From assembly GCA_016785225.1 (NCBI GenBank), contig JAFBJZ010000915.1:2294001-2358000 (forward strand): DNA of 64,000 nt, given 5' to 3'. Of the stretch, positions 1-13,100 are shown piece after piece. Position 1 is the stretch's first letter. Every line of letters begins with the position of its first letter. Both the position numbers and the translations under genes were made by a program. A model generated the notes under the pieces. It was not told the origin of the DNA. It saw only the letters and a list, made by a program, of their open reading frames with translations, and did not search any database. Origin of the DNA: Psettodes erumei (Eukaryota > Chordata > Actinopteri > Pleuronectiformes > Psettodidae).

Positions 1-3000
1 CACAAACACACACACGTACTCTAGCAGGAGTGGTTGTAGAAGAAGCGAGGTTGTTTAGGGAAGGGAGGGGAGGAGGAATCCAGACAGAGGAGACACTGGA
101 CATGAACAGGAAGTAACCAGGGAGGGTGAAGATGGGGGGGGTGAGCCAATAGCTGGGTGGCCAGGGCGCATACCGAATGGGCGAGACAAAATCCAGATTT
201 CTCCAAGCTTGAGTGTTTAGGGCCACTGAGGACAAAAATACTCCTGAAAATCTTTTCTACGCAGACAAATTTAAATCTGCAGATGTCACATGATTGGACG
301 CTGGTCAGATCAGGGCCAAATTCTTCTTTACCCGGCGTAAACCAGTGAAGACTGCCCGTGGCTGGAGTCGTCAAAGCGAAGCAGCTGCAGCTCTCGTCGT
401 GTAGCTGGTGTGAGTTTACATGGTCAGACCCAGGGCCGTGTGCCTCTGTTTTGCCAACAGAGATTATGAAAGAGCGGCTGGCAGCCGGGCGGGCAGCGGG
501 GGAGGAGACAGTGGGGCTATTTGCATCACCCAGCCTGAGCACACCCGCTCCGCTAACTCCGTCACCTTCCCTCTCCCTCCCTCTCTTCCCCTCCGCTCCT
601 CCCTTTTGTCGCCAGCGGCCAGCGCCCTGCCCAGACTGTCCCGCCCTTCACGGCCTTATCCCCCCCCAGAAAAAGAAAGAACGGAAACAGACGCTTGTCA
701 TACAAACACACAGGAAGTTTGATGGAAGCCAGTGGCACAGTGTTGCCCTCTCAGCGTTTGGAGGACGGTTTAATGAACGTGCCGCACCAACCAGCGTTTT
801 ACACAGACTGCAAACACCACTTGTTTATGGCTCTTCACTTAAACTTACAGAACTTCCTGCGATAAGCTCTCTTTACGCTTCAAGCTCTTTTGCACACAAC
901 AAAGCATAAGAGCTTCAGTTCAACCACTGACTGAATCCACTCTGGGGAATCTCAGATGAAGTTTTGATGGGAGTGAAAGTGCCTGTGCACAGACTAAATA
1001 AAACAGAGATTAAAGGTAGGTAGCTCGGTAGCATTCTTGCTCACTTTTTCCCGTGCACTCGTCATCTGCCCCCAGTAACGGTTTCCGCCACATTCTTGTT
1101 TGTTGCATTGTGCCCCCCCCCACCATGACTCACTTGGTCGTGGGAGGTCTGTCGTCTCTCCTCTTTGTGTACTGTCTTACAAACCCTAATTTATTTTTTT
1201 TGCTCTCGCCTTTCAGCTGCTTTTCATCCATTTTAATTCTGCTCACTAGTGTCACTGAAGCAGTTTCAGTCAGGGAAAAGTGAAAACGTGAGAGAAACAT
1301 TCTTGTTTGGTGACTTGAATAATCCACCCATGCGTCACCTATACAGCAGAAACTGAACCAAAAGCTTAGAGCCTGACATGTCACATGCGTCCCACAAAAA
1401 CAAGCTAATGGATCATTAAAATGTAGATCATCAATCCTATGAGCAATGTGACTGAATAATTACCCAGATTCAGGGAAATCTGCCCACTAACTTTTGACCC
1501 AACTCGATCTGACATCTCTCTTTCACTGTCAGCAGAATAGTAAGATCCAGTAAAATGCTTTACATGCAACATATGACCATGTAGGAGTTAAACATACACA
1601 TTTTGATATTTCTTTTATGCAAGGGGAAAACTTGGCGTGATTGTACGGCTAGCAGGAAGGTCAGGGGTTCAAGCAAGGAACATTTGGATCCTCTGGGAAC
1701 CATAAATACATAAAGTAAATTTCATGGGAACCTGTTTAAGTTTTTAAGAGACCTTATTATTATTATTATTGTTATTATTATGCCTTATTTTAGTAAAAGT
1801 CATTGTGTCAGAATTAGATATCTAACTGTTCAACTCCACATCTCACGTCCTTTAGCATGTGAACTTAACTCAGGTTGGATTACATGCTCGCTAGTTTACG
1901 AGATGAGCTGTTTTCTCTGGTTTTGGCATAAAGCCATAAAGCCACTGGTTCCCAGTGAGCAGTGCTCCCGCTGGGCTTCAGGGTCACCAGCAGGTTGCTG
2001 TCCTGTGGCAGACCTCTGGAGTTTAGCTTCACCCCAGGTGATGCCACGGCAGTGTTGACCCCAGCGATGCTCCCTTCACAACCGTCGAACGACCCGGAAA
2101 ATATGTGGGTCAACTGCCAGCGTGAAGGCGGCGACCCCTTAAAATCGCTGCGGTCAAGATCAGGGTTGAAGACCGGGTCACACTTTACCCTGCTTAGTGT
2201 GAGAGTTCAGTGCTGCTTTACCTGCCTGGGTGCACTCACCTGTACCTGTCAGCAGAGGAACAGAAGACTCACATGACGGCTCGCTCGGCCAGGAGCTAAA
2301 ATCGTTGTCCTGCTCTTATTTGTTTTTCTGGCCCAGCCACAAGCAGCGACAGCTTCGTAACCACTCTGATCATCTGCTTCCGACGGCCTCCGGCTCTGAT
2401 TAATGTCCTTGAGTCATCTTCAACTATGTGATTTACTCTACGGACTTAAATGAACATGCAGCCGATCAGAAGTAAATGGATAGCCTGGGGGATACGTTAG
2501 TTTTTTAGCTGTCATGGCATTAGTGGTGCCTTCCTCTGCCTTATTCTCAATTATTCCATCTTAACAGAGAGATGACATGGGGAAAAGAATATATCTGTAT
2601 TTTCTATTATCAATATAGTTTGTATGCCTTAAGTAAATGCACAAAACCATCTCTCTCTTGCATCTAGTGCATCTCAGCCTCTCTCCTCTAAATTGGCATC
2701 TTCGTGCCCATCGCTCCTCTCCCTCTTGCTGCCCTCCATACTGCCATCTCCCATTTCCCTCTTTACGTGTCTCATTCCCGCCGCCCCCCGCTGCTGTATT
2801 GTACCCACCACAGCCCTGCTGCCTCTGTGCCACCAGGCCCCACTGCCTGTGGCGTGTAATTGACTTTCTCCCTGCACTGGAAAAGCGGGCGGCCCGCGCC
2901 AGGCTGGAGGTGACCCATTTCCCTGGGGCATTCAGCAGCCTCCTAATCAACCATTCTCTGGGGCCGCCTCATTCACTCCGCAATTAGAGCAACTCCCCCT

Positions 3001-4495
3001 TTGAGAACTCCATCAATAGGCAGCCGGGCGGGTGGGCGGGCTCGGAAGGCAGACGAGCAAAGATGGAGTTTCACTCACACACTTTGCTTTGGCTCTTTTA
3101 GTTCGGAACCCTCTGACTTTGTACATCCCGCTCTCTGCCGCTTTGCGCTGTCTCCTTCTTGGAAGATTTCATCAGACCACAGTAAGAGGGGGTGTTATCT
3201 GCTGATGAGCAGCAGACAGGCGGGCAGGTAGACGGGCACACGGGGAGGCAGACAGCAGAACAGGCAAGGAGAGATGCAGGTAGGCAGGCAGACAAAGGCA
3301 ACGAGACAGTCAGACAGACAGTCAGATGGGAGGGACTCGAGGGAGGGATTAAAAGAAAGATTTGAAAGAAACTCAAAGCAGGAGGGATTGAGCAAGAGGA
3401 TCGGCACATCTTCAGAGTATCTCTTGCTTTCAGAAGAAGATTCATTGAGTATTCTTCGTTGTTGTCTTGCAAGAGAATATACTTGTGTTTCACCAGGTCT
3501 TGGAAGGCATGCATGAAAGCAACCTTTCATACTGAATCTGCCTCAGTAAGACGATGTGTTTACCGCTTGCTTTAGCCACATATGGTCTGGATGTGAGCCG
3601 AGGGCACATGACTGCAGAGTTGAACGTTCTCTGTCTAAGAACAAAAAAAACAACCCAAAAACAATGACGTTGTTGAGGACTGATCCCACAAGTGAGGAGC
3701 CTGAGATGATGGTGCATGATGATTAAATAACAGGCCGGCATCTCACTCCTGCCGTTGGCCTGATTTGCTATGCGGGAGAGGCAGTGCTCTGGTCAGAGGA
3801 TAACCATGTAATCAATGGAATGAAAAAGCTGCTCTGGCTGTGAAGGTTAAGAGGGGTACTGGAGGCTTTCAGCCCAATCTGTGTGCCACACATGAATTCC
3901 AAACACACACCAGACAGTCTGAATGTTACATCTCCTCCTCTAATTCCTCCCCCTCTCACCTGTTCCCCTTCCCTCCTATCTTTCTTTGATATGCCTTTAT
4001 CTTTCCTTCCCTTGGCTCGCTCCCTCCCACTGCTTCCACCTCTTTTCGCTCTCACCCACCCCCCAGTATTTTTTCTTCCTCTGCATTTTCTCTTTATATC
4101 CTCTGTCTCCCACTATATTTGTGCTTTCTCCCCCGTCATTTACTTTCCTCTGTACCCTCCCTCCATTCTGTTTTTCTTCCCTCCCTCCTACCTTTCCCTG
4201 GTGTCAGCTGCTGTCACTGTGGCAAAGAAACTGACCAATCAGAGCTCGCTTCACAACACCGGCTTCTCCCTCCCTCCTTTATTCCTTCCGTTCCTTCCCT
4301 CCATTCCCTTCTCTTCCTCCTCCTCCTCCTCCTCCTCCTCCTCTTCGCTTCCTCTCGTCCCATCTGCCTCTCTTCCCCACAACCTTTATCAGCTCATTTC
4401 CTGGAGACGAAATGCGATGCATTATGGGAGACAGACGGCTGTCTAACGGGGTTAGTTGTGCAGTGTGGCTTATCATCAGAGACACTGCTAATCCT

Positions 4496-4588
<93 letters not shown>

Positions 4589-4952
4589 CATGCCATATGA
4601 GCTAATGAACTCATACATGCACAGGCCCACACGCATAAACAAACACAAGCTCACATGCTTACTCTCATTTTCTCCAAAGAGGAGGAGGAGGAGGCCGATG
4701 AGACATGTTTATGTTCGTCAGAGTCTGCCAGGAGCATACGATTTGCATGATGTAAGCATATTTTAGCCTGCTGTGTACTCTTTTGCACTGTATCCACTTT
4801 ACAACCCGCCTTTGTATTGGTTATTTTTGCTGAGCTCAAAAGGAAGATTCCCATGTCTTCTTCCCTTCACAATTACCTATATATAATAAGAGCTAAAAGG
4901 CTAACAGGGACTATATAATCCCTTCCCTGTCAGTATAAAAGCCTTATTCACA

Positions 4953-4994
<42 letters not shown>

Positions 4995-5005
4995 CTTCCT
5001 CTCAG
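1..5005. other. Non-coding sequence upstream of the first ncoa3 coding exon
   Basis: I find no exon here with a recognisable protein match. Most of the stretch is low in complexity: pyrimidine-rich tracts (about 540-700, 2640-2980 and 3900-4390), an ATT/GTT run near 1756-1782, a CAGG/GACAG-rich degenerate stretch near 3210-3330, a (TCC)n run near 4318-4345 and two long (TG)n arrays. The coding part of ncoa3 begins just after a splice acceptor at 5005, so a non-coding first exon and promoter must lie upstream, either in this stretch or before the window. I cannot place them from sequence alone. Confidence 0.6.
4499..4584. repeat. (TG)43 microsatellite
   Basis: An uninterrupted TG dinucleotide array of about 86 bases lies upstream of the first ncoa3 coding exon. 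A second (GT)n array at about 4955-4991 ends just before the splice acceptor of that exon. Open reading frames through these arrays encode only Cys-Val or Thr-His repeats and are not genes. Confidence 0.97.
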
Positions 5006-5013
5006 GTGCTGAT

Positions 5014-5025
5014 ATGTGTACATGA
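5014..5025 (+). promoter_or_regulatory. Minimal upstream ORF overlapping the ncoa3 start codon
   Basis: In the 5' untranslated part of the exon that begins at 5006, an ATG at 5014 is followed by two codons and a TGA at 5023-5025. The final A of this stop codon is the first base of the ncoa3 ATG at 5025 (TGATG overlap). Another ATG at 5022 is in frame with the main start. Stop-start overlap of this kind is the geometry used for termination-reinitiation, so the little ORF could modulate translation. That function is inference; only the arrangement is seen. Confidence 0.5.
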
Positions 5026-6062
5026 TGAGCGGATTGGGGGAGAACTCCATGGAGCCTCTGGGCTCTGAAAACCGGAAGCGCAAGCTCTCCACTTGCGAGA
5101 CGCCTGGTCTGGGGTGAGTGTGTCCGATCAGCACGGGAGAGGGGGAATGCAGGAAAGTGGGCTACTAGGTCAGTGGTTCCTGTGGACCAGGCCATGTGGC
5201 TCCTTTTGTTTATGTGTCCCGTGACAAGATAAAAGCAAAGGACGTGCAAAAATATAAGGAGATTTTGTATGAAGCTTTGGCAGAAAAGACATTCATTTAA
5301 TATAAGTAGTCAACACTTGGTTCCCAGTTGGGTCCAAAAAACATGGAATTAAAACAGAAATTATGTGCTACATAAACAGCCTCATACTATGCAAAAGAGC
5401 ATAGACTGTATGTAAAGTAATTAAGAAGAAGTTTGACATGGGGAATGCACACAAATTTTCACTTTCATGCCAAGAGAATATTAATACCGCTCTCTGTACA
5501 CCAAATATGAACCAGGAGCCAACAGGCAGTTAGCTTAGCTTAGCATAATAACTAAAAACAGCTCACCAGGTCTTCTGTCCAAAGCACCACTAAAGCTCTC
5601 AAACTTAACTGTAAAAAAGGAGTCTGCATTGCAGCCACTCGCTGATTTCAAATATAAAACAGCACTGACAATTGGAGAAAAGTGGAGTTGCATTAGCTTA
5701 GATTTAATCTCTGCACACTGGCCCCTGCAGGTGCGACAGGAAGCGTCGGGAGCAAGAGAGCAAATACATAGAGGAGCTGGCAGAGCTGATCTCCGCCAAC
5801 CTCAGCGACATCGACAGTTTCAACGTCAAACCAGACAAATGTGCCATCCTCAAAGAGACGGTGCGCCAGATCCGCCAGATCAAAGAGCAGGGTGAGTGGA
5901 CACAGTTGTCTGAAATCCTGAAGGCTATTGAAGGCTGGAGCCAGACGGCTGCATCGCAAGTCAGACGGACTGTTTACAACTGTGTGTAGGAAACGTATGC
6001 TGAACTGTTGAGGAGCGAGAGAGAAGAAAGAGGCAGCCTGGGATAGCAGGCCCTCACAGACA

Positions 6063-6105
<43 letters not shown>

Positions 6106-9100
6106 CTCAGAGCCCAGGTGCAAGGACGAATCAGTCATTCATCTCCCACAAATTTCACAGCCTCAACTGTTTATGTTTGGGAGGAAACATTGGCAATGCA
6201 CTGTGAAGCTGTCATTTGTGTGTGTGTTTGCGTCCGTCTGTGTGTGTGTGTGTGTGTGTGTGTGAGTGCATGTGTTATGGGCATGCACAGCTGTGTGCTG
6301 GCCTCGCCAGGGGCTGTTTAATTGGACGTTTGCAGGTAATCACATGCCCATCCATTCTGCTGAGCTGCCAAATTATCAGTTGTGTTACAGCTGCTGTTGT
6401 CATCGTTCTGTCTCCATCATGCAGCGGCCATTTCTGCAGTGAACACTTTAAAAAGCCGCAGACTGACACGTTTGCATTGCTGATGCACCGTCCATGCACC
6501 ATTGACATTTTTAACTCTTAAATTCCACACTTGTGTCAGTTTCAATTTTTCCTGTCAAATGTGAATTTCTTGGAGATTGGGGGAGAGAGGGTGGGGAATT
6601 TTGCTCTCGTGTTTCCGCCCAGCTCAGTCAGTGTCTGCCACCTCGACAGGAAGGGGAAGCGGCTACAGCTGGCCCTGATTGGCTGCTGACAGGTTGCCAT
6701 AGTTACAGGAAGTGAAGACATAATGACACGGGCGTTTTAGACTCGTCTCTCACTTTCTACCTGTTCCCCTTCTGCTCCTCTCCCTCTCAGCTGTGGTATC
6801 TGCCAGTCTTCATTTTGTTCTTTTCTCTGCAACCATTCCTGTCCCTTTAACTCACTTGGATTTAATGTAGCCTGCTCTTGCATCCTCCTCCCTCTGCTTC
6901 CCTGCCCCCCCCCATCTGTATTGCAGCACAATGAGTTGCAGCATCTTCAGGTTTGCCCCCAGCATCTTAAGATATTGAGAGAGCTGATGGAGTGCAGCCT
7001 CTCTCTTTCTGTTTCTCTCACACTCTGTTTATGTCTCATTCTCTTTCCTCTTCCTCTCTCTCTCTTGCCATCATTCCTCCTCTACCTAACTTCACAGAGC
7101 TTTGCTGTAGGCAGCAATAGCTTTTTTTTCTTTGTGTGGGTATCTATGCCCCTTGGGAGCTAATCAGATAGAATGATTCCTGTAGCCGAGCAGCCGCCGC
7201 CTCTTTCTCAGACCAAACCCTGTATTAATACAACAGCCCAAACACCAGCCGTTTTCTCTCAGCATCATCTCCATCCACATCGCTCTGCCTCAACACCGGT
7301 CCTTCCTGTGTGTCTCTCTCTCTTTATCCGTCTGTCTTTCTTTCCCTCTGTCAGCCTCAGCCCCTCCATTAATTCAGGTGCCTCAGCTCCTGCCCCTGCA
7401 CTATTACAGCTTCCAGAGCCTCTCCGGCTCTCCCCCGCTCCCTCTCCCTCTCCCTCTCTCTCGCTCTCTCTCTCTCTCAGCCCCAGCCTACCAGACAGTC
7501 CCTCAGAGTCTGACACTGAATATAAAGCATGAGGACGGCTGCTACCTGCTCCACATGCACCCAGCCCTCTACTCCTCCTGATGGGCTCCTCAGAGAAACC
7601 TGCCTCCGTCCGTCTCCCTCCTCACCTGTAGTTTTAAATCCAAAAAGAACAAAAAAAAGGGGGGAAGTGAAGATTGAGAAACACTGCCCCCTGCTGGTGC
7701 AGCTAGAGTAGTGAATGACTGTCTGTTTCCTCTGGTTTCAGGTATTGTTGCTCTCACCTTGCATTTTTCCTTTGCTCTTTTCTAAGCTTTTTGTAGGTGA
7801 CTGGGCTTGAAGTGGCTGTTTGTGGTGTTTTTTGTGATTCAATTCTTTTCCTCCTGCAGGAAAAGCTTCATCCAACGATGACGATGTTCAGAAGTCAGAT
7901 GTGTCCTCAACAGGTCAAGGGGTCATCGACAAGGACCACCTGGGGCCGCTCCTGCTGCAGGTGAGTCTTAAATGGAACGATACAATACTTATGCGTGTAT
8001 TTAAATCGGCCAACAGGCCAGTGGTGACACCCTCGTCGCTGTGCACGTCTCAGGCTCTGGACGGCTTCCTGTTTGTGGTGAACCGGGAGGGCAACATTGT
8101 GTTTGTGTCGGACAACGTGACACAGTACCTGCAGTACAAACAGGAGGAGCTCATCAACACCAGCGTGTACAATATTCTCCATGAGGACGACAGGGAGGAG
8201 TTTCACAAGAACCTGCCCAAGACCAACAGTGAGAAACCCCCACACACACACACACACACACACACACGCCCATGCACACAAACACAGACAGACAAACTCA
8301 CAGGGAAGCGGCACGTCTGCTCAGAGGTAAACCCTGTTTGACATCTTCCACAGGGCCACGGTATAAGTCAAACTTCGATAGGTTACAACAACTCTGCACG
8401 CACGTCAACGTAAACTCACTCAGTTATTTATTCATGCTCCTCTGTTCTTAACTTCCTCTCTCTTTATAATGAGGAGCTCCTGGGAAGCCTGTTCATGTGC
8501 ATGAGAGGTTTTCAGAAAGACACATACACACACACACCTGACAAAACACTCATGTGCACAGAAGCACCCACCCACTCGGTGCTAAGCAGGCAGAGCGTAG
8601 CGCAGCTGTCAGTCACACTCAGTGGTCCAGACAGTGTAAAACAGGCCTGAGCTCTATTCAGATCCCATGGCAGCCATCTGGAAACTACTTACTGCTGAAT
8701 AATGCACCTCCACACTTTCCTCTGCTCAATTCGCTGTGCGTTTGCATGTGCATATGTATGCTTTATTGTGTGTATTTACATGCCTGTGTCAGTAATGGTA
8801 TTGTATTTTTTTAAGGGACTGTGTGCATGCGCGCGCGTGTGTGTGTGTGAGTAAACCCATGAGCATGTGCGAACAACACTATTTATAAAGCTAATTAATT
8901 ATGCATATGTGTGCTCGACTGAACCTGCTACTTGATTAACTCTGCAGTAATGTTCCTAAGCAGCGGTGGCTCCAACATGTCAATGACACGTCTCTCACTT
9001 ATTCCTCCTCTCTCCCCCTGCACGCTCCTTTATTCATTCACTCTCTTTATCTTTTAAGACTCATCTTTTATCTACTTTTCCTGCGAGCGTCCCTTGTGCC

Positions 9101-10074
9101 TCTCTCAAATCACTCTTTCTCAGCTTCATTCATACTTAATATGGCTGCCTGCTAAGATGAATATTGTGCTTGTCTGTTTCTCAACCTGCCTCTCTCGGCT
9201 CTCCCACCCCTCATTGTGTCTCGCTCTGCTGCTCTGCCCCTTCATTATCTTCTGGACCCATGAATGAAATACGCTCTCGCTGCACATTCCTGTGGGATGA
9301 CCACTGACCACACCAGCTACAGTTAAATACACACACAAGCACCCATGACACACCTACAGTTCCAAAAACAGACTCGCCCACACTCCTGCACTGAACATGG
9401 AGAGTGCTTTTGTTTGTTGGCCGACGTGCATTTTGACTCCCCTGTCTTGCCTCTCTGTTGGTTAATTGTGTCTGAGGGGAGATGTCGGCTCCAGGGACTG
9501 TGCCTCATTTTTTCTATCGAAGAGACAGACAGAGAGAGAGAGAGAGAGAGCAAGAGAGAGCGAGAGCCAAGGCCTTGTTAAATCACCTCTCACAATCAGT
9601 TAGCTCTTCCCCACCACTACCATCCTACCCCCTCAACATGTCTCGCTCTCCTGGGTTCTCTCTCTTGTATCCTCCCTGCACCTGCCAGACAGAAAACCTC
9701 CAGCCAACTCAAGGCCCCGATAAGGCTTCACACAGACCTTGGAGGACAGTCGGATATCTCTGAAGTTTGCTTCTCTGTTTTTTCCCCTCTTCCTCCCTCT
9801 CCCCTGTGAAGGTGACCCACCGTCCAAAAATGTGTGTGTGTGTGTGTGTGTGCGTGATGAGGAGTCAGGGTCTAATGAGGATAGATGGCTGAGTGTCCCT
9901 GGCCTCTGCCCGCTGCAGAGCAGGCTGAGAGGGAGAGATATTGGAAATCGACACCTTGGCTACATTAATCCTATGGTCCATTTAGCCAGGGATCCAAACA
10001 GAAGGAGAGGCTTCTGCTTCTCAATTGAAGAGGGAAAATTCATGTTGCTGTGTGGTTTGTTTGTTTTGTTTGTT

Positions 10075-10106
<32 letters not shown>

Positions 10107-13100
10107 GCAGGATAAGAGTGCAAGCTTTTTGATATTTGATTGCAGGCAATCAGGAGCCCATATTGAGTGGGGGTGCTGAGGTGCTGTCCGTGCTACAGTA
10201 TTTGACACAAGGGTGGAAAAGCTCTATTTTTCTCTCCCTTCTTTTCTTCACTTTCTCTCTCTCTCTCTCATGCACATTCAAACTTAAAAACACACTGCCA
10301 TATAATGGGCACTAGTTAGCAGTAAAGCACACAAAACAATACTATAAAGATGTGCTATTAATGAATATAACATATATATAGCATGTTAGATTTTACAGTC
10401 AACTGAGCTATATATTGTTTTGCTTGAAAGCTACACATCAGAACTAGTAAAGAGCCAGATGCTCAGTCAGATGACACACACACCTACATGACACACAAGT
10501 TCTAATAAGGCTCGGTCCAAATAACGATACGCACACTGCTGTCACAACAATACAGGCCAAAAGTTGCCTTTAAAAGATGACAATTAATGACAATTAACCG
10601 CTGAAACCACCAAAAGCAGGCAAGGCTGAGCTAAAGTGATACTCTCCATTTCAATAGGGTGGACAGCGCATCCTCCCTATGACCTATGACCCTGTGACAA
10701 TCAACCTGCGCTGTTTTCACCCCAAATATAAACTGGTGCAGTGCCAGTAATTTAACATTGCCCTTCCTGCTCGTTATTATGAATACTGTGCCTCAGCTCA
10801 CAGAACTGCCAATTCCTGGCTACCACAAGCATGCTACTGACCACAGGCTAAACAGATTCTGCACGGCGGCAGCACTGACCGAGAACGAATAATAATGCAT
10901 ATCCTACCTATTTGAAGACTCCAGTGGTGGACTTCCGTTCAGGTGTGTCGTCCATCAATGTCTTCTTTAGTGGCTGAACGTCCATCCAGTCAAGAATGTC
11001 ACCGTGTATGCGGTGTAAAGCCAGGTGTGTCAGTCGTCTCTGCATCAAACTCGCCGTGTTTTGAGACGAAGGAGGAGAGGTTCAGATAGGTAGACTAAAG
11101 TTCAATTAACTTTCCCACTTGTGTCAGTAGTTCCCTTGTTTGAGCATGCAGCGCTTCAGCGGATCCAGCAACACGCTGCGCCTTTTCTCGAACGGGTCAC
11201 CTGCTCCATCACACGTTTCCAAAGCACACCCTCTCGATTCTTATGGCCTCTTAAGGGAAGCGCTTCACTGTCAAGAAGTCTTACTGACCTTAATATCAGC
11301 TCTAAAACTGTTCTGACAGTGCCTTGCTGTTTTACGAAGCGTGTTCGACAGTAGGGCACTGTCGATGCGAGCATTCTCCCAGATTCCAAATGTAGCTAGG
11401 TAGCTAAACGTTTACTGTAGTTAACCGTCAGACAACTCGTACTGGCTAAACTTTTCTATTGTTTACTGACAGAGAAACACGTACTGGCAAAACTTGACTG
11501 TACTGTTGTTTCCATCTTCGTGTTTTAATTCATCTCTATGGCTTTGCATGAGGAAGCGCAGAAAATGGTCTCCTGTCTCTCTCCGTGACATAATGCAGAA
11601 TAATGCAGACGTTTCCATTTGGTTAACCAGCTTTTTAAAAATGTCCTTTGGAATGTCTCTGTTACAATTTTCCTATCAAGAAGACGTATATCTTTTTGAC
11701 ACGGCTCGTCCAGTCCCGTAACGTTGTGTCTAAAGTTGTGACGTTTGCTGGAACATTCGGCTGTGGCTCCTCTGGCGGTTGTTCCTCGTGCGCGATGTTA
11801 GCTGCTAGCTCCCGTGCTAGCTCCCGTGCTAACCGCTTGCTCGGTGGGGAAGTTTAAAAAAAATTATAGCGTCGTTTTCATCTGCTATCTAGGTCACCGC
11901 CCAACCTAGCTGTTATGTCATTATTTGGGAATTGGAAAAACAATATCAGAATTTGTCTTTTGGCGCCATGTTAATAGCTTTCATCACATGAACCCAGCAC
12001 TCAGAAGCAAGAGCACCATGTACCACAATTAACTGCTTATAACGGACAAGCGCGCGCCGTGCAAAAAAGTTCTTTCATCATGATGGGTTTTGTGTTTCCT
12101 TTTAGTAAATGGGGTGTCGTGGGGAAGTGAAGCGGCCCGACAGAAGAGTCACACCTTCACTTGCCGGATGCTGGTCAAATTTGGCCATGTCCACGGCCCC
12201 ATGGAGGAGGGGCCAGCAGGGCCACGCTACGAGACCATGCAGTGTTTTGCCCTTACTCAGCCCAAGGCCATGATTGAGGAGGGGGAAGGTACACTGTTGC
12301 ATCCACACAAATTTAAACACTTGTACTTTGTAATGAGAGACACAATTTTAATGTAATATAAAATGTAACTTTTTTTGGGGGGGCTCCACTAAATACTAAA
12401 ATAAGGGCACTTTTCGTTATGTCACTTAGATGTTTTGACCTTCATTGTCAAGAATGATGTATGTGCAGAATGCCTGCAGAAGGCTGTTTTCAAATGTATT
12501 CAGCTGAAGGGGAAAGTGAACTATTTTGGAAGTCAATCAGTCTCGAGAGTGCAAACCCCCTTTACATATATTTGTCTCAAATCTGCTCCTTTGCAGTTTT
12601 TAGGGGGGAATCTGCAGTGAAAACCTTAAGTACATGTATTGATCATGAAACATTACTGACACTCCTCTCCTCCCACCCGCAGACCTGCAGTCGTGTATGA
12701 TCTGCGTGGCCCGTCGGGTGACTGCTATGGAGAGAACGGAGAGTTTCAATACGCGGCATGAGCTCTCAGGTGAGGCGCCGCATATGCCAAATGCACAGAA
12801 AACAAACTCAGAAGCTCAAACGGGCCATGTCATTAAAAAATATTTTATCCACAAACAGGTTTGACTCATCTCTCTTGCGTTTCTTTCTCTTGTTTTCCCT
12901 CCACTACTGCCCTCCTTTCTTCCTCCCTGGCAGGTAAACTGATCCAGATCGACCAGAATTCTCTGCGAGCATCGATGCGTCCAGGCTGGGAGGATTTGTT
13001 GAGGCGTTGCATTCAAATGTTCCTGCAGCACAGTGACGGGCAGCCGTGGTCACACAAACGCCATTACCATGAGGGTGGGTCACAACACACATACACACAC

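Noticed and set aside
358..909. Open frame of 183 codons near the left edge
   Set aside because: It lies in pyrimidine-rich, compositionally biased DNA, has no recognisable domain or splice structure, and overlaps other equally long open frames.
4119..4766. Open frame of 215 codons through the (TG)n array
   Set aside because: Its length is created by the dinucleotide repeat (Cys-Val run) and flanking CT-rich sequence.
7173..7581. Pro/Ser/Leu-rich frames in ncoa3 intron 2
   Set aside because: They come from CT-rich low-complexity DNA, and the flanking ncoa3 exons join in phase without them.
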